From NCBI GenBank assembly GCA_907163375.1, contig CAJQUW010004768.1, forward strand, positions 134,001 to 198,000: a stretch of 64,000 nt of DNA. The letters are read 5' to 3'. The stretch is from Prostheceraeus crozeri. Its lineage: Eukaryota; Platyhelminthes; Polycladida; Euryleptidae. A program made the position numbers and the translations under genes. Below, piece after piece: positions 1-10,610 of the stretch. How positions within the stretch are numbered: position 1 is the stretch's first letter; each line of letters begins with the position of its first letter. The notes beneath the pieces are model-generated. The model did no database searches and had not been told where the DNA came from. It saw nothing but the letters and a program-made list of their open reading frames with translations.

Positions 1-430
1 ATGAATTTGAAATTCTCAACTTTTATGATTTTCGGTGTCCTGGAACGGTCATGATTTAAGCAATGAAAAATGTCATAATCACAAATTTGAGATTCTTAAC
101 TTTTATGATTTTTTCGGTGTACTGGAACGGTCATGATTTTGGGAGCCAAATGTCATAATCACAAATTTGAGATTTTGAAAAATTTGAAAATTGGGTATTT
201 TTAAAAACGTCATAAATTCATGAATTTAGGTCTTCATAACCTGAGAAATTGACCAAAATTCATGAATTTAGTCGTTTTTAAAAATGCAATTTTTTGAAAA
301 AATGGTACTTTTTGAATGGACTAAATTCATGTATTTAGGTCTTAATAACCTGAAAAGGGGTTCAAATTCATGAATTTATGTCGTTTTTAAAGATACTATT
401 TTTTTGAATTTTATGGTGTCCTGGAACGGT
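1..430. repeat. Degenerate AT-rich tandem and interspersed repeats
   Basis: Two repeat families are interleaved. One carries the core GGTGTCCTGGAACGGTC (near 37, 117 and 412), twice followed by CATGATTT and linked to a CAAATTTGAGATT block, at about 83-bp spacing for the first two copies. The second carries AAATTCATGAATTTAGGTCTT-like cores at about 213 and 323, roughly 109 bp apart, followed by a T-rich CGTTTTTAAA segment. No coding potential was seen. They could be the remains of a minisatellite or of terminal repeats of the element to the right, but no matching copy was found on the far side of that element. Confidence 0.6.
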
Positions 431-832
431 CTTTTGCCCATTACTGAGGAGAGTCTCGGAAATACCTCTTTTGAGTATAGGAACACAAATTACGTAATGT
501 CCCGGAGGTCATGTGGAGGTGAAATACACTCAAAAGAGTGTAAGATTATAAGTCCTGACTGCAAATTCATTTTGTCATAATTTTTCTTAAAAAAGAAAAA
601 AATGTAGAAAGCAAATTTAGAAAAATTATATTCGCCCGTATAATCCTGTTCTTCTTATTCGACGAGATCATCGGGATTTGAAAATAAATGTTTTGATAAT
701 AATAATAATCCATGTATAGATGTCAATCTTTTGTTTGAATTACAAGCTGAAATATTTAAATAACAGACAAAAGGTTTACCTAATATTGATACCAACTATT
801 GCATATTTCCAGGTGATCCATTTATAAAATTT
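431..832. other. AT-rich spacer without recognisable gene
   Basis: No open frame or RNA gene is supported. A short hairpin, ACACTC-AAAA-GAGTGT, lies near 525-540, and a related CTCTTTTGAG sits about 55 bp upstream in inverted orientation. The stretch leads into the AT-rich coding-like DNA of fossil A, whose left boundary was not found. Confidence 0.4.
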
Positions 833-3293
833 ATGGATATTGTCAGCAAATGTAGTGATGTTGCATATGTAGAACTGAATAAAGAAAATTTGGTTATAAT
901 TGGACATAATAGTGTTTACGGATTTATTAGAGCAGTTTTACCTATCAGTAATACAGATTGGATAGAAACTAAAATAATTAATTTTATTAATGTTACTGAA
1001 TTAGTAAAGAAATTAAAATCTTTTTCGAAAGAAAAAATTAGATTATTTGTAGACGAATTAAACCAATAAAATTTTCATATTGAAAGTAAAAAACATAATG
1101 AAGAATTATTATGCCAAGTATATTATAGAGATACTGTTTATAAAAAAGAAACATCTGAAATGCCTCAACGATATGATAATGATACTTATATAGGATTATA
1201 TTCAAACTTAAATATTAATTTATTAAAATCATATATAAATGGCTTAGCACAACAAGAAAAAATTTATATGTGGTCAACACCATATACAATTGATAATAAT
1301 AATACTAATAATACTAATAATAATTTTAAAGAATCTGATAATAATAATTCTAATGATGATGATGATAATAATGATTCTGATACACTAAAACAAACAAATA
1401 ATAAAAATACAGTAGTATTCGGATTTAGTAACATGCCATCGTACAGGTAAAATATGTTACTAAATCCAAATTGTTACTAAACCCGAAGTTTCAAAAATCA
1501 TGTCACTAATGATATTTCAATGAAATAATGGTACCAAGATTCAATCAATAGCAAGAATATGACCAATTAGTGTTACTAGAAGCATAAACACTATAGGATA
1601 TATACGCAGTTACTACAGAAAATAATGCATAGTGCATGTAGTAAAGAGGAATTAAAAGCGATCCTTAACTTCCGACACACTTATATTTTAATGCTTACTT
1701 GAGGAAGGAACACCTTGATTCAAATCGAGAATAACAGAATATTTGTCCGAAAGTGATAGTCGAGTTCGCTTGTTCGTAGGTGGAGACATGATGCGTGCAC
1801 ACAATATTAGACAGACTAAGGTTGTGATGATGTGTTTCCTTCGGGTTTCATTAAAAGCCGGTGATAGATCGTAAATTCATTGATGAAAGTTTCGTCAAGT
1901 ACACAGCAAGATTTTGGAGTTTCTGACACTTATCTGATCCATCGTGCAAACAATTATCATTCACACTTTATAAACTGACATCCCAGGTGTGTTCAGAGAG
2001 GCTCTTTCTTAGATCATTATCAGTCAAACTCGAATTAGCATCTTATCAATTGTCAAAATGTGATGACATGCGCGCTGGGCGCGGGGCACAATCCCTCGTC
2101 TCGCACAAACGGTCATCAGGTTCGCCGCGGCAGCGAGAAAGTTAGGGAAGTCCACTATCCTGCTAACTCCTACATCAATGCTTAACTTGCGCTTGAATCG
2201 AGAGGGATGGGATGTGAGTTATCAATGCCACTAATGATCGTAACACGCTCTTGACCAGAGGCTCTTGACTTAGTCTGCACACCAGCTTCCTCAGATAACA
2301 TCTGTTAAGGTTATCAATGGTTTTATCTCAATTAAATCTGAATCGCCGAAGGGAAGGGCACGTGTGCACAAATACTTCTCGTTCGCAGGTGGTCAACATG
2401 TTACAATACTCGAACGATTTCATCAATGGTGCAAATAAGAATTGTTACTAAACCCGAATTGTTACTAAATTCGACGTTACTAAATCCGAACAAGTTTCTC
2501 TATAATAAATAAGAAACTTCGCCGTGCTACGAAAATATGTTAGTAAATCCGAATTGTTACTAAATCCGATGTTACTAAATCCGAACACTACTGTACTAGT
2601 AACTATAAAAACTTAAGTGAAGAAAAATTTATATCTCAACATGATATTAATACTACATATAATCAAAATTTATCTAAATTTCATTTTTTAACAATTGAAA
2701 ATAATAATAATGGAATAGTTGAAGATACTATTAGGCAACTATGCTTTGGGTCTACAAAATTTAAATTAGGATTTACATCTAATCAATTTAAAATTTTATC
2801 ATCTTTAATAAAGACTAAAAATGATTCAGATTATGGGTGTGTTATTTAATTTTCCAATAGAGATCAAAGACCAATATTTTTCTCCATTATATTATTATCA
2901 AATAATAAATATAATTTAGAATTAGATATTCCTATCAGGGAATGGCATCCTATTCTTAAAAATATAGTTTCTAATATAGATTACCAATCTGTAGTTAGTG
3001 AAAATAAATTCAAATTAGCTTTTAATAAAACTTTATATGATAAAGAAAATAAAATGATAAATGAGTATATATTATTAAATAATATAAGCAATTATCTTCC
3101 TAATTATTCTTCTAGTCATGGAAATAATGTAACTAAAGAAATTTATGCTGACCGTGATAAAGAAATATATTATTGTATTTCACATCATGATAAAACGGTA
3201 ATTCATTTCTTATATTTAAATTTCGGGGAATATAGGACAAAGTGTTACATGTCTTGGAAATTTCTTCTTCAATATAATTTTTTGACAACCTAA
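833..3293 (+). pseudogene. Fossil A, left block: unidentified AT-rich proteins
   Basis: Several open stretches with coherent protein character lie on the plus strand, separated by breaks and by the transposon at 1410-2593. The first part, from 833, has an alternating hydrophobic pattern (for example VAYVELNKENLVIIG). The next, from 1160, runs into an Asn/Asp-rich low-complexity tract. Coding-like DNA resumes right of the transposon and reaches about 3293. The family was not recognised. Position and composition suggest they belong to fossil A rather than to a host gene, which is inference. Confidence 0.45.
1410..2593. mobile_element. Non-autonomous TA-flanked transposon (Tc1/mariner-type MITE-like)
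   Basis: The ends form an inverted repeat of about 23 bp: CAGTAGTATTCGGATTTAGT at 1410 and its near-perfect reverse complement ending at 2593, with one mismatch. The dinucleotide TA flanks both sides (1408-1409 and 2594-2595), as expected for a Tc1/mariner-superfamily target duplication. Inside, the terminal motif GTTACTAAATCCGAA recurs as a subterminal repeat: about twice near 1453-1485 and five or six times between 2440 and 2590. No transposase frame is present in 1184 bp, so it would need enzyme supplied in trans. The outermost CAGTA resembles Tc1 and pogo ends. It lies inside fossil A and is therefore younger than it. Confidence 0.85.
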
Positions 3294-3428
3294 ACCCATT
3301 ATTTTTGCTTTTAAACAATCCGTACACTGATATTTACTATCATAGAACTCTGACTTAGGTTTCATAATTTGGCACATTTGACTCATTTCCATTTTTAATA
3401 TTTTTATTAGAAAAAAAATATTTTTTTA

Positions 3429-4351
3429 TTGTTTAGAAAAAAATTATTTTTTTATTGTTTAGAAAAAATGATGTTGCCAAATGTTGGTGGAAGTGCATAT
3501 ATCCCGAATAATCGTGAATCAGAAAAAGAAATAGAAAATTATATTATAAAAACTGGAGACGTTTTATCTGGCGCATTACATCTTTTATTCTTCCACAACA
3601 CAATACAGAGTTAACGGATAAACAATATGTTGATACACAAATTAATGACTTAAAAGAAAAATATATAAATGATGTTTTGGTTCCACTGATGAATGAATTA
3701 AAGTTGCTTAAACTTAATGACAAACCATAAAACGAAAAACTATTAAAACTTGATAAAAAGGATAAAGAGCTACAAGTAAATATAGCAAAACTTTTCAAAA
3801 AAGTTTCAGAACAATAAAAAGTTTTAATATTACTTTCTATAAAGTTAAAATCTGCAGTCATAAAAAATAAACATCAGATACAACTATTGAAAGAACAATT
3901 AGAAAATGGATTAGAAAAACTTCCTAAAATGGTTCTTAAAAATTTAAATAAGTTACAAGCTACATTCCAAAAAAGTGTTGATGAATTAAGTTCTAAAATT
4001 ACTCAAGAAATGAAAAAGATGAATAGAATAATAAATGAAGTAAACTCACTTTATCAAAAAGTTGATAAGATAAACTCTTAAAATCAATTTAGAAAATGAA
4101 TTAGAGAAAAATTTGCAACAAAAATCTAAACAAAATAAAGAACGATTGGATGCTGTTAAAAATTAGTTAGATGTTCTTTAAGTTCAATTGAATGCACTTA
4201 AAACGGCGTCAAGATGAATCAGGAGAAAATGCAAGTTAATAGAAAAGTAATTAAAATACATCACACGCTGCTTGACACAATAGATAAAGTGCAACAGAAA
4301 ATTAATAAAATTATCACGCGGTTGTTGTCCATTCACAAACGTAAATCTTAA
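3429..4351 (+). pseudogene. Fossil A: fibre-like / coiled-coil block
   Basis: The plus strand encodes a GDVLSG motif followed shortly by TDKQYVDTQINDLKEKY. Spacing and wording recall the GDxMxGxL...KKYVD signature of fibre-like proteins in phages and Polinton-type elements. Downstream are long Lys/Glu/Leu-rich heptad-like stretches (3887-4081 and beyond), typical of coiled coils. The block is broken. It lies immediately before the putative capsid genes, which fits a structural role, but the assignment rests on short motifs only. A generic coiled-coil protein is the main alternative. Confidence 0.4.
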
Positions 4352-4440
4352 TCGACGAAGTCTTGAGTTTTAACCAATAGAACCTTGTTCAGAGGCTTTT
4401 GCCGATCGGACCAAAGGTCCTCAGGTTACTAACCAATCAT
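4350..4440. repeat. Hairpin-rich segment, copy 1 (inverted partner at 6353-6435)
   Basis: A noncoding gap holds several short perfect palindromes: GAAC-CTT-GTTC, GGACC-AAA-GGTCC and GGTTA-C-TAACC. It also has a TCGACGAAGTCTTG block. Most of these pieces recur in opposite orientation, and in altered order, at 6353-6435. The pair brackets the capsid block of fossil A. Confidence 0.6.
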
Positions 4441-4484
4441 AAACGTAAATAATTTCCCCCAAAAGTCAAATTTAATCCTAAAAA

Positions 4485-4933
4485 ATGCCTATAATTTATA
4501 AACACAATCTTAAACATTTTGCTTCAAATCAAAAAATTGCCCATGAACCATCTATGAAATCTGTTTACCATTATAACAATGTAGAAACTATTCAAAAAGA
4601 AGGGGCTGGCATCTTTTCTGGTATAGGAAGTATCGTTAATGTTATTAAAAATAATAAAGATTTGATTACATCTGCTGCAAAAGGAGCAGCTGCTATAGGT
4701 AGTACAGCTAGTGCAACATCAAATGCTGTTAAGTCTCAAAAAGAATTAAAACAACTAGAAACTATTCGTAAACTTAATGATTCTGAAGAACTAAAAAAAT
4801 TTAAAAACTCTCAAAGGAAACAAAAAACAAAATTGCTAACATAGCAGCAGGGTTTGATAGTAAACATGATGAAAATAAACAAGTTAAGAAATCAATTGAA
4901 GAAATAAGAGGCAATGGTTTAGCAAAATTCTAA
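4485..4933 (+). pseudogene. Fossil A: small Gly/Ala-rich virion-like protein
   Basis: The reading begins with MPIIYKHNLKHFASNQK and contains a central Gly/Ala/Ser-rich hydrophobic stretch (GAGIFSGIGSIVNVI, then TSAAKGAAAIGSTASATS, roughly residues 39-85) followed by a charged Lys/Glu-rich coiled-coil-like tail. Small proteins with a membrane-active or amphipathic Gly-rich segment are commonly found beside capsid genes in Polinton-like elements. The exact family was not recognised. It sits about 70 bp upstream of the capsid gene on the same strand. The copy is broken near its end. Confidence in a protein-coding origin is good; confidence in the role is low. Confidence 0.45.
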
Positions 4934-5005
4934 AATATATTCTAAAAAGGAATCCTAAGAAAATTACTTTTAGAAAAAACAAAAAGTCAAATTATTTTTA
5001 TAAAA

Positions 5006-6358
5006 ATGTCTTCGCTTATCGAAAATAAATTTAGATTAGATGATCCTCCGTTCGTCAGTTGCAATCAAAAAAAGAATGACTATATAAGAATTGCTATGAA
5101 TCCCGGATCCTCCAGTAGAGTAAATACTGGAGGTGATTTAATTTTTGAAGTTGATAATCAGCAGAGTTATATATATCTACCTGATTCATTTTTACACTGT
5201 GAATATTCTTTATATAGTGATGCCAATTTTACAACACCATTATCAGATAGCGATAATATTGCATTAGAGAATAATTGCTTTCCAAGATTATTTACACAAA
5301 TGCGTTTAGATGTTGCAACTCAAAATATAGAAACAATAAGTGATTCTCCAGGTGTAATTGATACAATGCTTAGATTTGTAGCAATTGGTGAAAATACGAG
5401 TAATAAAAAGCATAAAATCGAAGGTTGGTTTCCAGATAATAATGATGGTATAATTGTTGATGATTTAACTCACGGTGGAAAAGACGCAGCAGGAATTGCG
5501 AAAGATGTAGAACAGATTTCAAATCATTTAAATAAAACAAATAATACTGCATATAAAGAAAGACGTGTTTTTAACAAGAAAAGTAAACAGACAGTAAGTT
5601 TTTGACAAGACTTGGTCATTGTCTCCATTATTCGGATATTTGGATTAAGACAAGATATCAAATCAATTAAAATTTAAATTAATAATTCATCGCACTGCAA
5701 ATAATGAATTAATCTTTTATGGTAAGACTGGAAAAAAGCATATTTAAAAATTGATAGACTTGAATGGTGGATAAAACATATTACTCATAGTTTAGAGGTT
5801 GAATCACCTATTGCAAAAAGATTAAATGCTAACAAATCAATTCCAGTAAATTTTCTAAAGCGTACTGCTAGTTCAGTAACTTTTTCTGAACAAAGATTTA
5901 ACTGGCATTTTACTAGAACTGTGAATACTCCAAGATATTTATTACTAACTTTTCAAAGAAATAATTCTCCAAGTTTTGATAAGAACAACAATCTCTTCCA
6001 CATTAACACAATTCGAAGTTTGCAAGTTGCTTTAAATCAAACCCGTTATCCAATTGATCCATTAAGATTCGATGATACCAATAATCAATTTATGGAAGGA
6101 TATGATGCCTATAGAAATCTCTGTATAGAATTTGGGGTTGAACCACAATTAACTCCTGGAGATTGGAGACATTTATATCCTGTTTTCTGTTTCGATTTAA
6201 GTGCATAATCTGAAGATATTGTTAAAAATGGTTGTGATGTAACAATTAATATTAAAAAGAAAGATTCCACAACTTCATTAATGGCTTATGGTTTACTGCT
6301 AGAAGATGTAAAATATTCTATTGAAATTCTTAATGGAAAGATGGTTAGGATCGGTTAA
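5006..6358 (+). pseudogene. Fossil A: major capsid protein, double-jelly-roll type
   Basis: The start is MSSLIENKFRLDDPP, with an ATG preceded by an AT-rich gap. Early residues show a beta-rich pattern with a YIYLPDSFLHCEYSLY segment, then NNCFPRLFTQMRLDV, both placed as in the N-terminal jelly roll of Polinton capsid proteins. Further on, TPRYLLLTFQRN, LNQTRYPIDPL and a WRHLYPVFCFDLS segment match the second barrel's usual landmarks. The total span of about 1.35 kb would suit a protein of about 450 residues, at the small end for the family. The gene is broken in about three places. Neighbours (small virion-like proteins, integrase, protease) agree with a virion structural gene. The call rests on pattern recognition, not on an alignment. 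Confidence 0.7.
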
Positions 6359-6435
6359 AGCCTCTGAACAAAGTTCTATAGGTTAGTAACCTGAAAAAAA
6401 ATTATCGGCTAAAGCCCAAGTCTTCGTCGATAAGT
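6353..6435. repeat. Hairpin-rich segment, copy 2
   Basis: Read on the minus strand this gap contains TCGACGAAGACTTGGGCTTT, CAGGTTACTAACC and GAAC-TTT-GTTC followed by AGAGGCTTT. The first copy at 4350-4440 holds the same pieces on the plus strand. Short palindromes are kept in both copies although their order differs. It lies just after the capsid gene and before the next small gene. Confidence 0.6.
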
Positions 6436-6473
6436 TAATTAAATTTTCTTGGTAACTTATTTTTTTAATAAAA

Positions 6474-6926
6474 ATGTCGCAAGCGAAAAGTAATAATAAA
6501 ACTGTTGAATTAAAACTGCATAACATTGTTGATAAAAATACACCTAAAAATATTACGACTAACAAAAAGAAATATTGCATAAGTAAACCAATGATAGAGA
6601 ATATTAAATTACAAGAAGAGAAGAATGGTGGAATTCTTCCATTAATTCCTCTAATAATAGGTGGCGTAGCAGCTGGTATTGTCCAGGCAGTAAATAAAAA
6701 TAAATCACAGAAGGCAGCATTAGAAGAACAAAAACGTCATAATAGAGAATTAGAGAAAGTTGCTCGGGGTGAAAGAGTGGTAGCTGATTTTACCAGTAAA
6801 TTAAAATTAGTTGATGAAGGGAAAAGAGTTCTCAAAAATATTGTACATAATGTTGATGCTTTAATAGAAATAAAAGAAACTAAAGATGGTTCTGGAATAT
6901 ATCTAAGCCTTAGTATGATTAGATAA
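6474..6926 (+). pseudogene. Fossil A: small basic protein with hydrophobic Gly-rich segment (pX-like)
   Basis: This 150-residue reading starts MSQAKSNNKTVELKLHN and looks whole. Its N-terminal half is Lys/Asn-rich; residues about 52-71 form a hydrophobic helix (GGILPLIPLIIGGVAAGIV); then comes a charged helical region with KAALEEQKRHNRELEKVARG. A basic peptide with a short Gly/Ile/Leu segment is typical of adenovirus pX-like or pVI-like minor virion components in Polinton-type elements. The resemblance is by composition and position only. It follows the capsid gene by about 115 bp on the same strand. Confidence 0.45.
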
Positions 6927-6935
6927 ATACATGTA

Positions 6936-7110
6936 TATTTTGTGATAAATATATTGTTACAATGTTATAAATATATTGTTATAATGTTATAAATATTTTT
7001 TTATCTTTAAAATGTATTCTACAAATTGCATAAGTTCTACAAGTTCTACAAATTGCATAAATTCAACAAGTTCTACAAGTTCTACAAATTCTACATATTG
7101 CATAAATTCC
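6936..7110. repeat. Short tandem repeats between fossil A genes
   Basis: Two minirepeats adjoin. A 20-23-bp unit (ATAAATATATTGTTAYAATG) is repeated about 2.5 times from 6942. A roughly 9-11-bp unit built from GTTCTACAA and ATTGCATAA is repeated many times from 7016 to 7110. They fill the gap between the pX-like gene and the integrase and appear noncoding. Confidence 0.7.
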
Positions 7111-7132
7111 GAAAATTTAAATAAATTAAAAA

Positions 7133-7933
7133 TTGCTAATTAATAAAGATGATATTTGGAGTACTGATCTTATTCTTATGCCGAATAAAAAAGATTATAA
7201 ATACGCATTAATCGTTACAGATTTATACACTCGATGCGCTTGGGTGAAGGCATTAAAAAATGAAAGTGGTTTATCAGTTAAATATGCGTTTGAAGAAATA
7301 TTCAAAGAAAGTAATAGAAAGCCAAAAAAATTGTTTGTTGACAAAGGCTCTGAGTTTCATAATAGAAATGTTAAGCCACTATTTGAAACCGTTTATTCCA
7401 CTGAAAATGCTGGAAAAGCCGTAGTAATAGAAAGGTTTAATAGATCATTAAAAAGTAAATTATTTAAGAAATTTACTGGACAAGGAAATCAGAAATGGTT
7501 GAAGATACTACCAGCAATTATTGAGGATTGTAACAGTAAGATTCATTCAAGTATTGAAGAAACTCCAAATAATACCTCTGAAAATCCAGATTTAATAAGA
7601 AAGAAGATATTTGAAAATAATTATTAGAATGAAAGTAATGTTAATTCACAAAAGCGTAAATCGAAGTTTATGATTGGAGATAGAGTTAGAATATTTAAAT
7701 ATAAAAATAAATTTGAAAAAAGTTTTGTTGGTTATTGGACTAAAAAGATATTTGAAGTTTGTAAAATATATCAAACCTATCCAATTACTTATGAAATTAA
7801 AGATTTAGAAAATGAAGAGATAAAGGGTGGATTCTATGAAAATGAATTACAGAAGACTGAGCTTCAATTTTTATTCAATTCTAACATAATATCAAGAAAT
7901 GGTACTCCTTCCTGTAATTTGTATAAAATGTAA
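7133..7933 (+). pseudogene. Fossil A: retroviral-type integrase (rve fold)
   Basis: The core contains IWSTDLILMPNKKDYKYALIV, where the aspartate would be the first catalytic residue, then KKLFVDKGSEFHN with the second aspartate, and a downstream glutamate in the KAVVIERFNRSLK segment: a D,D-35-E arrangement of the rve family. A short downstream segment (7670-7933), MIGDRVRIFKYKNKFEKSFVGYWTKKIF, fits the SH3- or chromo-like C-terminal domain of Polinton integrases. Such an enzyme inserts linear element DNA into host chromosomes. The N-terminal zinc-binding part was not seen and the copy is broken, with one or two breaks in the span. A Ginger- or LTR-element integrase is the alternative, but the capsid and protease neighbours favour Polinton. 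Confidence 0.75.
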
Positions 7934-8387
7934 ATACATAATTGTCCACAGCAAGTTGTTCCTGGTTTTTGAATTTGAAATGTATTATGAATTCCATTTT
8001 TCAGTATTTCTTTGACTTCATTTGTAGGGGGAAGTCCGTATGAATCGAACCAAGAGTTTTCTACATTATCAGTATTCTTTCTCCCCGCAGACCAATGTAC
8101 TCCTTTTTGCCTTTTTGCTCTGATGTATGGAGATTTGTTATGAAGTTCACTTCAGGTACATTTTTGATCAATTGCAACTCGTCTCTCATTAGGATATGAA
8201 AATCTTTTATTCCTAATTGTTTAGCAATTTTCTTTAGATCAAAATTCGTAGTTGTTTGTTTGTTGTATAATTTTAAGAACTCGGTTATGCTAGACGTTTT
8301 ATAATAAAAAATATTTCTCAAAAGAATTGCCGTGTAGCAGCTGCTAAAATCGTGGCAGCTGATAGGGGTGAGGCAAATCACGGACAA
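7925..8387 (-). pseudogene. Fossil A: adenain-like cysteine protease
   Basis: On the minus strand, TNFDLKKIAKQLGIKDFHILMRDEL matches the recurrent N-terminal segment of Polinton proteases. Farther along lie a GVHW motif (candidate catalytic histidine), a SWFDSYGLPP segment and a TTCCGQ motif (candidate nucleophile region). These are the ordered landmarks of C48/adenain proteases, which process virion precursors. The gene converges on the integrase, with its end next to the end of the plus-strand block. It is broken, with one or a few breaks. The call is based on motif order and would be wrong if an alignment placed these motifs differently. Confidence 0.65.
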
Positions 8388-8465
8388 TGGCTCATAATGC
8401 GGGTTGTGAAATTACATTCACACTATAAGAACAAAAGAGCACATACAATCTAAACACAATATACA

Positions 8466-8505
8466 TATGAGAGAGAGAGGATAAATGAATGAATGAATGA
8501 ACATT
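8466..8505. repeat. Microsatellites (GA)n and (GAAT)n
   Basis: A GAGAGAGAGAG run around 8469 is followed by three or four GAAT units at about 8484-8500. A second GA run occupies about 8865-8882. Confidence 0.8.
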
Positions 8506-8581
8506 TCTCTTCATTTTGGTTTCCATAACAATCATTCATGCGGCATTATTTTGAATAGAAAAATACACCGATTGTCGAACC

Positions 8582-8665
8582 ATGTCGGCACTTTTATCGA
8601 CAACTATGTTGGCGCTTTTATCGACAACCATGTCGGCACTTTTATCGGCAGCCATGTCGACAACC
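8582..8665. repeat. 24-bp minisatellite, about 3.5 copies
   Basis: The unit ATGTCGGCACTTTTATCGAC plus four bases repeats at 8582, 8606 and 8630, with a partial copy at 8654. A length divisible by three keeps one frame open and gives a repeated VGTFIDN-like peptide, but nothing else marks this as a gene. Confidence 0.85.
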
Positions 8666-8728
8666 TTCCTGACACATTTTCTGACACTTTTTCTGGTTCC
8701 GAGAACAGTTTTGGTGTAAATTTCTATT

Positions 8729-8770
8729 AGCGTTCAAGGTCATTCTATTAGCGTTCAAGGTCATTCTATT
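8729..8770. repeat. 21-bp direct repeat, two perfect copies
   Basis: The unit AGCGTTCAAGGTCATTCTAT plus T occurs at 8729-8749 and again at 8750-8770 without a mismatch. It is noncoding. Confidence 0.85.
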
Positions 8771-9454
8771 AAAAGCATGCAGGAATTATTCTCATTGAAG
8801 ACAAATAATTGTTTTAAAGAATGCATGTCATTGTGAATACAATATTCCTGTAACAGACAGGATCGAGAGAGAGAGAGAGAGAAAGAAGTCACGCTGCTCC
8901 GTAAAAGTTTAATTGAGTTGTCCAACCGAACAATGTCATGGCATGATATACATATCATACGGATATACGGTTCAACAAAGGCAATGAATAGACATCAGAT
9001 CACTCAGTCAATTAGCCGCATCACGAGAACAATTGTCAAGTGCGATTGTCAGTTATATCGATGAGTAAGAAGAAAAAGAGATCTCATCACGAACAATTCC
9101 AATTCCTTGTGTTGCGTTTCCTTATCTTTCATATACCTAACGCTATCTTTGTGTTTTTCTTTATCCATTTCACTTGTTTTTAATTGTGATAACGAAGGAT
9201 ATATTCTCGAAGTTTCTTCCCTTTTTGAAGTTTCCATTTTTTAATATATGTTTTGAATACAATCTTCTAATATTTTTAATACAATCTTCTGATACTTTTT
9301 GGTCTATGTGAAATTCTTAAACTACTTAAATTCTTAGACTACGTGAAATTGATATTTGTAATATTTTTCGCTAGAATTGCAAGTGTGTAAAATTTGTAAA
9401 ACATTGAAAAATATTTCGCATATTCGAAAAACGCATATTCGAAAAAATTCGGAT

Positions 9455-9533
9455 GGGTATGACATCCGGTGCGTAGAGAAGCGAAGCGGAACGTAGAGAA
9501 GCGGAGTGGAGCGTTGAGCCGGATGTCATGCCC
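9455..9533. repeat. Inverted repeat with GC-rich loop
   Basis: The arm GGGTATGACATCCGG (9455-9469) pairs with CCGGATGTCATGCCC (9519-9533), 14 of 15 positions matching. The 49-base loop contains a doubled CGTAGAGAAGCG element. It may be a small foldback element or a structured transcript end; no target duplication was identified. Confidence 0.7.
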
Positions 9534-10120
9534 TATACTACTATCGCGAGGTAAGTTTTTCCTTATATAACGAATCTCTCAATAATCACCGTAAACACTT
9601 GTGTAACTCTTATTAGTATTTTCTCCTAGAAAATAACCTATATTAGCAGACTAGACCACTTGGCGCAAGATTTTTTCAATAGAAAAACCGTACAGACTAA
9701 TTTGAATTTTGGTGGTACATATATGAACCACTTGTCCTCAAGGGTAAATTTTTTCTATTATATTCTAGATTTCAAGTGCTTGATAAAACTAATATTAATC
9801 ATGCACAGACAACAACAGTTGTACAAAGTCAAGCTGTTTATGACATTATTCATCTAAGCATTGACTTTTTTCGTTGTTGCATATCCTACACTACATAATG
9901 CGCAAATGTAGAATGTATGCAAGTAGATAGTCAAGACATACGTACGTAGATTCAGTGGTAATTTTCTGTCAGACATAGAAAACCTCACATGATGTGTACA
10001 AGTGATAATATTGTTTGCTACTGTAGTATTATGTTGACTTGTATTATGTTCAGAATTGTACATGTACATGTACATTCAAATCAAAGAACAATGCAAATTA
10101 CAGCAATCCAAGATCAATTT

Positions 10121-10141
10121 ACAGTGCCGCACCGGCACTGT
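10121..10141. other. Perfect 9-bp-stem hairpin
   Basis: ACAGTGCCG is followed by a three-base loop (CAC) and CGGCACTGT. It lies in otherwise featureless DNA and has no T-run or gene beside it, so no function is assigned. Confidence 0.7.
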
Positions 10142-10590
10142 CATTCATAGGAAGCCGTTGTGCATGTGGACTTCTGGATGAAAGTATCTTGATTCTTCCT
10201 CCTTTGGAATTTAAATATCTGATGTCGCCTATTACATAATTGTGCAATGTGCATGCAACCCTTCAATCATGTCGTGAATGAATGAAGCTGTATCACAATA
10301 GACCTAGAGTCCTACACGAAATATATTTTCAATTTTATGAAATCGATTTGTGCATATCAATTACATACGCAGGTCATACACACAATTCTCAGAGAGCTAA
10401 TCTAAAAACATTCGAAGTACATGTATTTTGACATTTCCTAAATGACTCACTCTAAAACGTAGGACATACTCGTACGTGTGCAACTGTAAGCTACATGACA
10501 GTGCTTACATAACTTGTTGATTGTGCATGCAGTAGGCCTTTGTTTCCTGCGTATTTCTATAATCACATACCTTTTACGCACAAAAATATT

Positions 10591-10610
10591 TGCATGTAGG
10601 CCTACATGCA
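10591..10610. other. Perfect 20-bp palindrome
   Basis: TGCATGTAGGCCTACATGCA equals its own reverse complement. The central TAGGCCTA recurs nearby in shorter form (for example GTAGGCCT near 10532). Function is unknown. Confidence 0.8.

Larger units (their letters stand above)
833..8387. mobile_element. Fossil A: Polinton/Maverick-like element, incomplete and broken
   Basis: A run of AT-rich coding-like DNA carries a double-jelly-roll capsid-like protein, small Gly/Ala-rich virion-type proteins, a coiled-coil or fibre-like block and a retroviral-type integrase on the plus strand, plus an adenain-like protease on the minus strand. This combination defines Polintons and adintovirus-like elements. 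No packaging ATPase or type B DNA polymerase was recognised, and 7.6 kb is short for a family usually 15-20 kb, so the copy is partial. Terminal inverted repeats and a target duplication were not found. It is broken in many places, perhaps ten or more, yet domain signatures remain readable, suggesting middle age. A separate TA-flanked transposon is inserted near its left end. Confidence 0.8.

Noticed and set aside
8497-8730. Small secreted or repeat protein
   Set aside because: The open frame is produced by the 24-bp minisatellite and has no support outside it.
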